Numbered from the stretch's first letter, positions 32,647 to 40,904 are shown. The stretch is 64,000 bases of DNA from Pseudoprevotella muciniphila (GCF_003265305.2 NZ_CP033459.1:2108001-2172000), one strand, 5' to 3'. Translations and numbers: made by a program. Notes: generated from the sequence alone by a model not told the origin.

Positions 32647-33123
32647 AGCCTCTCCCATTACGGTCAGGGGTATGGCTTTCAAGCAGGGTTCCGGTTCCGT
32701 ATGCTGCGACTGTGTCGCAGCCTCTCTCGCCCTGGCAGCCTTCAGCCCTCTATTGCCCATAATGGCACGAAGCTTCACCTGCAGCGCGTCGAGGTCTTTC
32801 AGACCCAGTTGTGCGAACACCTTGCCGGCTATCTTCGGGTTCCGGCAGAAGTCGTTGACGCGAGCCCAGTCCGTGGTATCCACACCTGCTTTCTGCATCA
32901 GTTTCAGGCAAAGGCTGCGCTTCTTCTTCAACTGCTCCTTCCAGCCGGTGCGCGCCTCCAGGGAGGCGCACAGGGCATCATACTCCTTGCTCGTCATTTC
33001 CCTGAGACTGGTTGTCCGCCCGTCAGTGAAACTCGACACAAGGGTCTCTTTCATGTCCTCACGGTCAACGCCGGACAGACGATTGAACAAGGCATAAAAA
33101 CGGTGATAACTCTTTACACTCAT
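32644..33123 (-). CDS. GemA/gp16-like early protein
   Basis: 159 residues, MSVKSYHRFYALFNRLSGVD. The order of blocks (LREMTSKEYDALCASLEA, then VNDFCRNPKIAGKVFAQLGL, then ALQVKLRAIMGNRG) fits the GemA/Mu gp16 regulatory family and its place beside Gam. In Mu it alters host gyrase and gene expression. The C-terminal ~25 residues are encoded over palindrome copy 6. Confidence 0.6.
   Translation of the reverse strand: MSVKSYHRFYALFNRLSGVDREDMKETLVSSFTDGRTTSLREMTSKEYDALCASLEARTGWKEQLKKKRSLCLKLMQKAGVDTTDWARVNDFCRNPKIAGKVFAQLGLKDLDALQVKLRAIMGNRGLKAARAREAATQSQHTEPEPCLKAIPLTVMGEA
32703..32721. repeat. Dispersed palindrome, copy 6
   Basis: GCTGCGACTGTGTCGCAGC, preceded by GTAT, is perfect and lies inside the 3' end of the GemA-like gene. 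Confidence 0.75.
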
Positions 33124-33323
33124 GGTAGCTTGGCGTTAATCTGGCGCATCTTTTCAAAAGAGGCTTCAAGCCCTGACTCATAACCGATAAGCAAACCCAT
33201 GAGACCGCCAAAAACAGAACCGGCAATAATGCCAAGAACAGGGGCGAGAACTACGAACAGCCAAAACAGCGGATTCCACCATCTCGGCGCTAATAATTGT
33301 ACTTTCTTGATGTTTGTCTTCAT
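33120..33323 (-). CDS. Small membrane protein
   Basis: 67 residues. The hydrophobic stretch WLFVVLAPVLGIIAGSVFG followed by GLMGLLIGYE forms one long or two short membrane segments, with a basic N-terminus. It overlaps the GemA-like start by 4 bases. Unknown; possibly superinfection exclusion, but nothing shows that directly. Confidence 0.6.
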   Translation of the reverse strand: MKTNIKKVQLLAPRWWNPLFWLFVVLAPVLGIIAGSVFGGLMGLLIGYESGLEASFEKMRQINAKLP

Positions 33324-33341
33324 AATGATATATATTGTTGA

Positions 33342-33569
33342 TTAAACATGATTCACACCTTTCCACTCAATCGTCACCTCAGGACGCAACTGACCCGCAC
33401 CACCGCACAAAGGACAGGGCAGCTTCTCGCTTTCGCCAAATTCGTCGGTGCCCCAGAACCAACCGCTGCCGCAACAATAGTGACAACGCTGCACCATTCC
33501 AACAACGTGCTCACGCAACGTCTTGATGCTCGGACTGCTCAATTCAAGTATCTGCTTCGTCTTGCTCAT
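33342..33569 (-). CDS. Small zinc-finger protein
   Basis: 75 residues with CHYCCGSGW and CPLCGGAGQ, two DnaJ-like Cys pairs 28 residues apart. It overlaps the next upstream gene by 4 bases in the early operon. No specific role can be assigned. Confidence 0.65.
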   Translation of the reverse strand: MSKTKQILELSSPSIKTLREHVVGMVQRCHYCCGSGWFWGTDEFGESEKLPCPLCGGAGQLRPEVTIEWKGVNHV

Positions 33570-33781
33570 TTATTGCTTTTGATTGATTGTTTTACGTTTA
33601 CTTTCTCAGCGGCTCGCAGATAACTGACAATCCTTTCAGCATACAGCGCATCGGTGGTCTCTATCACGCGGCAGCCGGTGGTCTTGGACATCCGCAGGGT
33701 AAGGTCGCACTCGCCGCACTCCATCCAGTCGTCAATCACCAAACCCATACGGTCTTTTTTTACTAATATCTCAGTGATCAT
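33566..33781 (-). CDS. Small early protein, unknown
   Basis: 71 residues, MITEILVKKDRMGLVIDDWM, with one Cys pair (CGEC). It overlaps both neighbours by 4 bases. No family was recognised. Confidence 0.6.
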   Translation of the reverse strand: MITEILVKKDRMGLVIDDWMECGECDLTLRMSKTTGCRVIETTDALYAERIVSYLRAAEKVNVKQSIKSNK

Positions 33782-33966
33782 AATTTCTCCCTTTCTTTTG
33801 CCAATCTGAACCGTTCCTTGAGAACGACGTTGACATTACACACACCACAGCACACACCATCATACCTGACGGGAGCGGGATTATGGCCCTTGCCGGAAAA
33901 TGTACGGCCGCAAATGCAACAAGTGTGGCCCTTGTTTAATTCAGATGTGATTCTTACTTTTTCCAT
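33778..33966 (-). CDS. Small zinc-finger protein
   Basis: 62 residues with CCICGRTFSGKG and CCGVCNVNV, four ligand-like Cys pairs that suggest a treble-clef or zinc-ribbon fold, then a basic helix. It is part of the tightly overlapping early operon. Confidence 0.65.
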   Translation of the reverse strand: MEKVRITSELNKGHTCCICGRTFSGKGHNPAPVRYDGVCCGVCNVNVVLKERFRLAKEREKL

Positions 33967-33968
33967 GA

Positions 33969-34589
33969 TTAAAAATTATTGCTGGTTCTCAAAACTCCTT
34001 CTTCCCACACCACGAAACTGTTGCCGGCATCGGGATTGAAACGACCCTGACAGTAAGCCCTGAAACCTACAACGCGGACCTTGACACCGGCACGGTAGCG
34101 AAGTCTGACAGCAGGCTTGCCCAAAGGCTGCCCTTTGGCTTCCTGACTGATGAAAATGAAACTCTTCTTCGGAAAGGCCTCGAGCAGGGCTTTCGTTTCC
34201 AGCCATTCCCAGCCTGCGTCCTGGAACGAGTCCACGATGATGAACTTCGCACTGTGTCGCTTCTTCAGGCGCTCTGTCAGGTCTTCCACGGTATCACTGG
34301 TCACCACACGAAACCAGCCCTGTTTCTTGTCAAGGTCAAACCGTAGCATTCGCTCCTGGAAAGACTGGTTCAAACCTTCCTCGTAACTCAGGTAGAGCAC
34401 CTGCCCGTAGTGGGTCAGTTCGTAGGCCAGTTGCATCACGAAAGAACTCTTGCCGCTGGCAGACGCGCCGCTGATGAACCAGGTGGAGTTCTCCTCCGGC
34501 GAACCGAAGGCTGCTGCCCACTTGCCACCAAACGGCAGCGTCTTGTAGGTCCTCTTGGCTATTTCTTTCGGGCTGTAGGCGCGTTTCAT
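33969..34589 (-). CDS. RecA-like P-loop ATPase
   Basis: 206 residues from MKRAYSPKEIAKRTYKTL; the start overlaps the upstream stop as ATGA. Walker A is ISGASASGKSSF, Walker B is SAKFIIVDSFQDAGWE. The fold looks like the DnaB/RadA/RecA group (VLYLSYEEGLNQSFQERM). It probably handles phage DNA in replication or recombination after MuB. Confidence 0.75.
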   Translation of the reverse strand: MKRAYSPKEIAKRTYKTLPFGGKWAAAFGSPEENSTWFISGASASGKSSFVMQLAYELTHYGQVLYLSYEEGLNQSFQERMLRFDLDKKQGWFRVVTSDTVEDLTERLKKRHSAKFIIVDSFQDAGWEWLETKALLEAFPKKSFIFISQEAKGQPLGKPAVRLRYRAGVKVRVVGFRAYCQGRFNPDAGNSFVVWEEGVLRTSNNF

Positions 34590-34831
34590 ATCTTTTTGTT
34601 TGTTGTATAACACCAACCCAATAGGCGGTTGAACGGAAGTCCTATGCCGTGTATCGTTCCCATAATACAGAAATCGTCCTCCTCATCGACATCACCATCA
34701 CTATAGCCTGTATAGACCTCTCCATTGTCCATAACAAATTTCGCCTCGCGATTTTTATCTATTTTCTGCAATTCAGATGGGGATTTCAGTACACGGCGGC
34801 TCCCATCTGAAAAAATTACTTTTATTTTCAT
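34586..34831 (-). CDS. Small early protein, unknown
   Basis: 81 residues, MKIKVIFSDGSRRVLKSPSE, acidic in the middle (GYSDGDVDEEDDFCIMG). It is 1 bp after the MuB stop and overlaps the ATPase start. No family was recognised. Confidence 0.6.
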   Translation of the reverse strand: MKIKVIFSDGSRRVLKSPSELQKIDKNREAKFVMDNGEVYTGYSDGDVDEEDDFCIMGTIHGIGLPFNRLLGWCYTTNKKI

Positions 34832-34832
34832 A

Positions 34833-35708
34833 TCAGGCTCCTTTCTTTAGTTTTTCGATTTCAGTATAGACTCGTCTCAAACCACCCTGGCTCTTGCGCA
34901 CGATCTGACCGATATCGGTTCCCTCCGGGGCGTTCACGCTGGCCACAACTCGCGCCTGCTCCATCAAGAACGCCTTGCGGTCGTCTCCCTGGTCTGGAGT
35001 GACACGGCTGTACTTGCCGCCGTAACGTGAGAAGATCTCAGCGTAACCCACCTTCTTGCCTTCCACGTTGCGGTTGATCTTGGCTGCCAGTCCGTCGGCT
35101 CCCATCATATACCAGCCGCAGCACATTTCGGTGGCGTTCCAAAGGGCTTTGAGTTCAAGAAAAGCCTCGTATGCAAGGTCGCCGGCTTCGTCAAGCACCA
35201 CCAAAGGGCGCTCCATCGAGCGCAGATAGTAAACCAAATCCTCATAGGTGTCCTGGTACTTGCCCGTGGCACCCACGCCGAACTCGTTGGCTATTTTCTT
35301 AACCAGGGCGCGTTTTGTCTTCACCTGGCTGCAGTCGATATACACGGCGTTGCGGTGCTCATTCACATACCATCGAGCGGTGTACGTCTTGCCAATGTTC
35401 GGAAGGTCGCACAATATCACGCTCAGGCTACGCTCCTGGCAAGCCTCTAACTGTGTGGTGATATAGTCGAAGGTCGCGGTCCTTGCGCCCTTCCACTCGA
35501 TAGAGTCGCGCAGGTTCACGTCTAAACGGCGGGCAATGTTCACCCAGTTGGCATCACTCAGAGCCTTATCCGTCTGACCCTTCTTCAGACTGTTATACAC
35601 GCTTGCGGAAATGCCCAGCGAGGCAGCGTGCTTGGCATCGCTCGGGTAGTTCTTGCGGTTCTGGGCTATCGCCTCCAGAATCCGCTGTTTTTGCCAATCT
35701 TTAATCAT
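34833..35708 (-). CDS. MuB-like target DNA activator ATPase
   Basis: 291 residues. An N-terminal helix-turn-helix (HAASLGISASVYNSLKKGQT) precedes an AAA ATPase with Walker A CDLPNIGKTYTA and Walker B LVVLDEAGDLAYE. It lies 25 bp after the MuA-like gene. MuB binds target DNA and delivers it to the transposase, and gives target immunity. This is the partner that chose the cas9 site. Confidence 0.92.
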   Translation of the reverse strand: MIKDWQKQRILEAIAQNRKNYPSDAKHAASLGISASVYNSLKKGQTDKALSDANWVNIARRLDVNLRDSIEWKGARTATFDYITTQLEACQERSLSVILCDLPNIGKTYTARWYVNEHRNAVYIDCSQVKTKRALVKKIANEFGVGATGKYQDTYEDLVYYLRSMERPLVVLDEAGDLAYEAFLELKALWNATEMCCGWYMMGADGLAAKINRNVEGKKVGYAEIFSRYGGKYSRVTPDQGDDRKAFLMEQARVVASVNAPEGTDIGQIVRKSQGGLRRVYTEIEKLKKGA

Positions 35709-35733
35709 ATTCTAACGGCGTTTTAATGTTATT

Positions 35734-37731
35734 CTACATATCTGCAAGAGCTTTGCTTTCCACATCTACAGGAACATACAAGAGCTCTTGTTCTGTTTGT
35801 TGCGGTGGCAATGCCACGGCTTCTGTCTGCATGACAGGTGCTACACTCGGCTTAATCACACCCAGTTCGTCAATGGCATTTTCCTTTACATACTTGCTGA
35901 ACTTCGCAATCTTCTTGCGCTGCTCGATATAGTTCACGGTGTCCTCTTCGGTTTGTTCTGCCATTACGCGGTTGTAGGTCTGAACTTTCTCCACTTGGTC
36001 AATGTACTTGTCGCCCTGGAAAATATGCACCTCAGAAGGCTTGCCCTCCTCGTCAGGCATATAGTACGCGGTCACCTGATAGTCATTCGGGCGAAGTTTC
36101 TCTAAAACGCTGGTGTCGCTCAGCCACCAGTCTTCGTGTGCCACACGCACCGTCGAGTTCCTCCTGATGCTCGTTTCCACACGCTCACCGATGTAGCGTG
36201 CCAGCGTCAGTTTATCGAGAGGCTGCAGGGTCGGGTTGATGCGCTCACAGAGAACGTCCCACCTTGTCATGCCGGGGAACTTCTTCTGGTTGGGGTGCAG
36301 TTGGTGGTTCCACTCATAACTGTCACGTCGGTCTTCTGCCACCAACTGGTCCCAACTGAAGTATTCCTTGTCCTCGTAGAGTTCGTTGGTCTCGTCGCTC
36401 ACTTTCTTGTACTCCTGACGCCACTTGCCCTTGCCGTAGAAACGGCCAATGCCCTCGTGGTTCTTGTGGATCACGCTGCGCTTCTTCGCACCGTTCAGAG
36501 GCTCGGCATACTTCTCCTGAGAATTCTGGGGAGCGCAGAAGTGAACGAACGGGAAAGCGACACCGGCTTGCAGAAAACCGTCTTTATACTGCGACATCAG
36601 GTGATTCTCCACCTCAATGCCGGCAGGCATACCCCAACCGTTCTTCTCTATCAGCCTGAACATGTCGCGGAAGCAGTCAACAACCAAGCCCTCGTCCTTC
36701 TTGCGGGAGTATGACGCACCGACAACGCACTGGCTTACGACATCGTAAGCATAGTAGGCGTGAACGCGCTGCTTGGTGTCCTTCAGCTTTCTGGTCAGGT
36801 CCACGTCGTCCATCGTTATCTGTGACAATGAGAAATTGCCGCCGTGACGGTGAACGTGTGGCATCTGCTCGTGCATGAAAGTCGTCCAGCTCATAAGCGA
36901 GTGCTCAATCAGGGTCTTGTTGGCTGGTTTGTTCAGATAGTTGGTGATGGTGCTTTCGCTCAGTTCTTTTGGCTCACCAGTTTTCTTATCAACAAAGTCT
37001 TCGGGGTTCATCAGTTCGCCAGTCTTCGGGTCGTAAACGTCCAGTTCACCACACACGAACATATTGTACATTTCCGCAATGTTAGTGTTAAAAGGCTTGT
37101 TGGGAAGCACTGCCAGACCGAGTATCAGACGCTCTGTCCTGTAGTCCACCTTCCGCGCACACTGGTTGCCGAACTTGCCGCTGATGAGGCAGCCATACCC
37201 GTTGCGCTTGTATTCATTCACCTTCTTGCGAAAACGAAGCGTACTCGCTGGCAGTGTATGTCCGTACTCTTCACGCAGGGCTTCAATGGCCTTCGCCATC
37301 TGCTCCCAGTTATACTTGCCGCCAAACAGTTTCTGAGCCGTTGCAGCACGCTCATACAAGCGGATGCAGCAGTTCAGAACACTGGCGTTCACCACATATT
37401 CCTTGATTTTCTCAGGAGGCAGGTCAAGGCCTGCTTGCTCCCTGCTGTGGAAAAACGCCACCGCAGCCTGGTCAACCTCGTAGTTGCTGCACACCCAACC
37501 CTTCAGGTGGGTCAGGTCGCCGTCGGGATAGAGGGCTTGAACCTTGGCTCTGTAGTAGCGAGGAAGACTTTCAACGGCAACAAGGGCATACTGACCGGCT
37601 GCACCACCGCCACGACGCACCACGTCGATGCGTCCACGGCTCGCCATCGCCTTGTAGTTAGGGATGCTCATCACACCGCTATCTACAAGTTCACGGGCAC
37701 TTATGCAAAGCCTGTTTCCGTAATACTCCAT
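35734..37731 (-). CDS. MuA-like DDE transposase
   Basis: 665 residues. An N-terminal DNA-binding domain (ISARELVDSGVMSIPNYKAM) precedes the catalytic core. Acidic residues sit at ITMDDVDL (near 305), GIEVENHL (near 373) and AEPLNGAKKR (near 409). The second position reads E-V-E-N where Mu has Asp. The Mu C-terminal region follows (VAHEDWWLSD, YMPDEEGKPSEVHIFQGD). It cuts and joins phage ends for integration and replicative transposition. Confidence 0.93.
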   Translation of the reverse strand: MEYYGNRLCISARELVDSGVMSIPNYKAMASRGRIDVVRRGGGAAGQYALVAVESLPRYYRAKVQALYPDGDLTHLKGWVCSNYEVDQAAVAFFHSREQAGLDLPPEKIKEYVVNASVLNCCIRLYERAATAQKLFGGKYNWEQMAKAIEALREEYGHTLPASTLRFRKKVNEYKRNGYGCLISGKFGNQCARKVDYRTERLILGLAVLPNKPFNTNIAEMYNMFVCGELDVYDPKTGELMNPEDFVDKKTGEPKELSESTITNYLNKPANKTLIEHSLMSWTTFMHEQMPHVHRHGGNFSLSQITMDDVDLTRKLKDTKQRVHAYYAYDVVSQCVVGASYSRKKDEGLVVDCFRDMFRLIEKNGWGMPAGIEVENHLMSQYKDGFLQAGVAFPFVHFCAPQNSQEKYAEPLNGAKKRSVIHKNHEGIGRFYGKGKWRQEYKKVSDETNELYEDKEYFSWDQLVAEDRRDSYEWNHQLHPNQKKFPGMTRWDVLCERINPTLQPLDKLTLARYIGERVETSIRRNSTVRVAHEDWWLSDTSVLEKLRPNDYQVTAYYMPDEEGKPSEVHIFQGDKYIDQVEKVQTYNRVMAEQTEEDTVNYIEQRKKIAKFSKYVKENAIDELGVIKPSVAPVMQTEAVALPPQQTEQELLYVPVDVESKALADM

Positions 37732-37741
37732 CTTCCCCTCC

Positions 37742-38140
37742 TTACTTCAAGTTCCTTGCGTAGTTCTGAATGGTAGGGATGTCTCTCACAAGCACCTCTT
37801 CATAGCGATGCCTGGGCGAGCCTTTGAAACGTACAACGCCCTCGCCTGTGGTCAGGCTGACTTCCAGAACGGCTCCATTGTTAAAATACTGGCGCATGAA
37901 ACGCTCACCGCTGTCCATTGTGTCGTAGAAGATCTCGTCTTCAGGCACGGCAGCCTCAACCCAGCCGCCCATCTCCTGACGGGCTACATGCTGAATCTTT
38001 CTCGCCAGAAGCGTCTGGCTCTCAAAGCACAGAGCCTTGTAAACCATGCGCTCAGTGCAACCGAACAACTTCGCGAGCCTCGCCTTGTTCTCCTTCGAAA
38101 CCTTTATGGTTCTCACGCTTTTTACTTTTGCCATAATCAT
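37742..38140 (-). CDS. Early DNA-binding protein (Ner-like place)
   Basis: 132 residues; start at 38140 or at the second Met (38134). N-terminal KVSKENKARLAKLFGCTERM and VYKALCFES form a helix-turn-helix. The C-terminal ~70 residues look beta-rich. It is the second gene of the early operon, directly before the transposase, as Ner is in Mu. The role is inferred. Confidence 0.6.
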   Translation of the reverse strand: MIMAKVKSVRTIKVSKENKARLAKLFGCTERMVYKALCFESQTLLARKIQHVARQEMGGWVEAAVPEDEIFYDTMDSGERFMRQYFNNGAVLEVSLTTGEGVVRFKGSPRHRYEEVLVRDIPTIQNYARNLK

Positions 38141-38344
38141 TTATTTTATTTCTGTTATTATTGGTCTTAAACTCACACCGTAGCTGTTCATCAGCCGACG
38201 GACCATATTCTTAACATATAACTCAGGGGCGGAGAAAACAATGCCGTCCTCTTCGTTGTAACTGAAAGACACACCGTCAACCATAAGCAGCGTGGCCACT
38301 TTGTGCTTCACGCTCTGCGTCTGCCATTCTTTGATTTCACACAT
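38141..38344 (-). CDS. First gene of early operon, unknown
   Basis: 67 residues, MCEIKEWQTQSVKHKVATLL. No motif is visible. It lies about 70 bp downstream of the early promoter and abuts the next gene with no gap. Confidence 0.55.
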   Translation of the reverse strand: MCEIKEWQTQSVKHKVATLLMVDGVSFSYNEEDGIVFSAPELYVKNMVRRLMNSYGVSLRPIITEIK

Positions 38345-38361
38345 GTTCTTTTAACTGTTAA

Positions 38362-38393
38362 TTTGTTGGTCTCGGCAAAGTTTCGTAACTTTG
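38362..38393 (+). promoter_or_regulatory. Repressor promoter
   Basis: TTTG (38362-38365), 20 nt, TAACTTTG (38386-38393): a full match to the Bacteroidetes consensus. The start near 38400 leaves a leader of about 56 nt before the repressor ATG. Confidence 0.8.
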
Positions 38394-38420
38394 AGCCCCT
38401 ATTCATTATTGAATACGCTG

Positions 38421-38451
38421 CAAAGATAGTCAAAATTTTGAAACAAGCAAA
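38421..38451 (-). promoter_or_regulatory. Early promoter with central operator
   Basis: On the minus strand TTTG (38451-38448), 19 nt, TATCTTTG (38428-38421). The 12-bp palindrome TCAAAATTTTGA (38430-38441) lies between the two boxes, the expected place for a repressor to block the early operon. Confidence 0.8.
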
Positions 38452-38469
38452 GAAAATGAGCGAAAAATT
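38430..38469. repeat. 40-bp operator-bearing repeat, copy 1
   Basis: This segment spans the operator palindrome, the early -33 box and the repressor start codon. It recurs at 38677-38716 with 39 of 40 bases identical. Confidence 0.88.
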
Positions 38470-39157
38470 GACCGTAAAGAGAAAAATTTTGTCTTTTTTA
38501 GAGAAAATAGGTATTCAAAAAGAAGAATACTATAAAAAAATAGGAGTTGCTCCTTCTAATTTTAAAGGAGTCGGACTTCAAAGTATGCCGGGGGGTGAGA
38601 TAATAGTCAAAACATTGACTCTTTACCCACAGCTTTCTGCAGATTGGCTGTTACGTGATAAGGGGGATATGCTCATTCAAAATTTTGAAACAAACAAAGA
38701 AAATGAGCGAAAAATTTCTGAAAAAAATAAAAATTCTTCAGAAAAAATTCCTGTTAGCAACTCGAAGGCTATCCCACTTATACCGTTCAGTGCAATGGCA
38801 GGAGCCTTAACGGGGGAAAAGTCTGTCCTGGAATACGAGTGCGAGCGTTATGTGGTACCGGCTTTCAGCGGGGCTGACTTTCTTATGCCAGTGAAAGGCA
38901 ACAGCATGATGCCGACATACATATCAGGCGACATAGTGGCTTGCCAGCGTGTACCCATGTCCGGCTTATTCTTCCAATGGAACAAACCCTACGTCCTCGA
39001 CACGGCACAGGGGGCAATTATCAAACGCATAAAGCCGGGATCTGACAAGCAGCACGTCCTCATCGTTTCCGACAACAAAGAATATGATCCGTTTGAACTA
39101 CCATACGAGGACATCTATGCCGTAGCCCTTGTTATCGGCATCATCCGCCTCGAATAA
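38456..39157 (+). CDS. LexA/CI-type phage repressor (S24 family)
   Basis: 233 residues from MSEKLTVKRKILSFLEKIGI. The N-terminal ~75 residues bind DNA. The C-terminal half is an S24 domain with catalytic Ser in GNSMMPTYISGD (near 153) and Lys in IIKRIKP (near 188). AMAGALTGE offers an Ala-Gly self-cleavage site. It would hold the prophage silent and be cleaved under RecA activation. A copy of the operator repeat lies inside codons 75-87, between the two domains. Confidence 0.88.
   Translation: MSEKLTVKRKILSFLEKIGIQKEEYYKKIGVAPSNFKGVGLQSMPGGEIIVKTLTLYPQLSADWLLRDKGDMLIQNFETNKENERKISEKNKNSSEKIPVSNSKAIPLIPFSAMAGALTGEKSVLEYECERYVVPAFSGADFLMPVKGNSMMPTYISGDIVACQRVPMSGLFFQWNKPYVLDTAQGAIIKRIKPGSDKQHVLIVSDNKEYDPFELPYEDIYAVALVIGIIRLE
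38677..38716. repeat. 40-bp operator-bearing repeat, copy 2, inside the repressor gene
   Basis: It has the same palindrome and flank as 38430-38469, with one base changed. Here it encodes the interdomain stretch QNFETNKENERKI. The -7 box of the early promoter is absent. Confidence 0.85.
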
Positions 39158-39187
39158 TCTGGACGCAGATTATTTTTTAAAACAATT

Positions 39188-39219
39188 TTTGGAATAATTG
39201 ATTTTTATCATTAAGTTTG
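39188..39219 (+). promoter_or_regulatory. Promoter of the SDH protease gene (leaderless)
   Basis: TTTG (39188-39191), 20 nt, TAAGTTTG (39212-39219). The predicted start is at or next to the ATG at 39227, so the mRNA should be leaderless. No operator palindrome is seen, so it may be active in the lysogen. Confidence 0.75.
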
Positions 39220-39226
39220 CAAAAAT

Positions 39227-40432
39227 ATGGCAAGTATAATCAGTAAATATATTTCGCAGAGAATGAGTGTCTTGGATCTGAAAAAAGAACTCAGTCGATT
39301 GCGTTCTGAATATAACAGGTTGACTGGACGCAACTTGTTCATCTATGCTGCTGACTTTAACAAGGGGAAGCAAGGTATAGACGTCAGTCTTATGCAAGAT
39401 GACTTTTATATGATTCAGGACATTTTGCGAGAGTCTGACAAGAAGCAAATTGACATTTACCTGGAAACTCCTGGAGGAAGTGGAGAGTCTGCTGAGGAAA
39501 TTGCAAGATTCCTACACTCAAAATTTGAGGAAGTGAATTTCGTGATAGCAGGGGAAGCAAAAAGTGCCGGAACCATACTTGCCATGTGTGCTAATAATAT
39601 TTATATGTGCAGCACTGGCAGTTTGGGACCAATCGATGCACAGGTAAGAGTTGGAAGAAGTACAATCTCTGCCTATGACTATAAGACTTGGGTTGACGAG
39701 AGAAGGGAAGAGGCCGCAAAAAAAGGAAAATTGAATCCATTTGATGCTTTGCTTATTTCACAGATCTCCCCAGGTGAAATCTATGGCATCATGAATTCGC
39801 TGCAATTCGCACAGGATCTTGTGGAGGAATGGCTGCCGAAATACAAATTTAAGGACTGGATAACTACAGAAACTCGAGGTCTTCCTGTTACTCAGGAAAT
39901 GAAAGAGAAAAGGGCAAAGCAAATTTCCGAGAAACTGTGCAATCACATGGATTGGCACACACATGGGCGATCCCTCAAAATCGAAGACCTCAATGCAGAA
40001 CTGAGAATTGAAAATATTGACGATAATCCTACCCTCGCGAATATAGTCTATAGGATAAAGACTGTTATCCGATTAATATTCGACACCAGTACTGACTTTA
40101 AACTATATTTCTGGGAAGATTGCGAACTGGCAAGATCTGCCAATGTGGCCAGTACTCCATTCAACAAACCTGCAGCACAGAATGACGTTAAGAGCATAGA
40201 AGTGGTCGAGTTCGGAGTTCCATGTCCTAAATGCGGAAAAGAACATAAAATAAAGGGATACCCTAACCTTTCAAGCGCAGATATACGAAGACTCCATCTG
40301 CAAGTAAACCCTTTAGTAAAAGATAATGACCTCTTGGTCTGTGATACTCCAGGATGTGGGTTTACAATCGATTTGAAACCAATTAAAAATATGTTTGAAA
40401 ATCAGTTCAAGAAAAGAGTCACACTAAAATAG
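39227..40432 (+). CDS. SDH/ClpP-fold serine protease with C-terminal zinc ribbon
   Basis: 401 residues. The Clp-type core shows IYLETPGGSGESAEEIARFL and the nucleophile region VIAGEAKSAGTILAMCANNI, then STGSLGPIDAQV, as in serine dehydrogenase proteinase (SDH_sah) proteins. The C-terminus carries CPKCGKEH and CDTPGCGF, a zinc ribbon. There is no signal peptide, so it is cytosolic. It lies beyond the repressor with its own promoter, outside the Mu core gene set: a lysogen-expressed accessory gene, possibly for exclusion of other phages. The substrate is unknown. Confidence 0.8.
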   Translation: MASIISKYISQRMSVLDLKKELSRLRSEYNRLTGRNLFIYAADFNKGKQGIDVSLMQDDFYMIQDILRESDKKQIDIYLETPGGSGESAEEIARFLHSKFEEVNFVIAGEAKSAGTILAMCANNIYMCSTGSLGPIDAQVRVGRSTISAYDYKTWVDERREEAAKKGKLNPFDALLISQISPGEIYGIMNSLQFAQDLVEEWLPKYKFKDWITTETRGLPVTQEMKEKRAKQISEKLCNHMDWHTHGRSLKIEDLNAELRIENIDDNPTLANIVYRIKTVIRLIFDTSTDFKLYFWEDCELARSANVASTPFNKPAAQNDVKSIEVVEFGVPCPKCGKEHKIKGYPNLSSADIRRLHLQVNPLVKDNDLLVCDTPGCGFTIDLKPIKNMFENQFKKRVTLK

Positions 40433-40439
40433 CAAAGCA

Positions 40440-40637
40440 ATGGAAAAGAACGACAAACAACCAAAAGGTTTTAGCGAAGTCCTCGATTTCATAGAAAACA
40501 CAAAAGATGGGAAGTTTACAGAAGGAGGAGTCTCTATTACAGAACTCATGAAATGCACCATTTCACGTGAAGAGATTGCGTATATCCAAAATGAAAACTT
40601 CCAACACAACGAAATCATTTTATATGGCCTAAGTTGA
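40440..40637 (+). CDS. Small protein downstream of SDH protease
   Basis: 65 residues, MEKNDKQPKGFSEVLDFIEN, starting 7 bp after the protease stop and so probably co-expressed. It is acidic and helical, with no recognised family. It may be a partner or adaptor of the protease. Confidence 0.6.
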   Translation: MEKNDKQPKGFSEVLDFIENTKDGKFTEGGVSITELMKCTISREEIAYIQNENFQHNEIILYGLS

Positions 40638-40671
40638 AACCCTTTGACGCATCTAATTGGTACCGAGTTAT

Positions 40672-40697
40672 AGCCCTGCCTTGTGTAGGGCTTTTTT
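40672..40697 (+). terminator. Terminator of the SDH protease operon
   Basis: AGCCCT (40672-40677) pairs with AGGGCT (40687-40692), followed by a T run. It ends the accessory operon about 650 bp before the prophage right end. Confidence 0.8.
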
Positions 40698-40904
40698 GTC
40701 ACCCCCATGCTCCCAGGTGCCCCCATGAGGGGTATTCCCCCCACCCAAACACTACCCAAATACACACGAAATCCCCCATTTATGGGGCTTTACGCCAGAT
40801 TACACCCCCGACAAAGTTGCACGAAAAGGGTCAGTTTCCTACACTTTACTCCATTTTTTTGCTCGTTGCCCCCCCCTCACACGGTATGCGTGGGCAAGAG
40901 TTTT

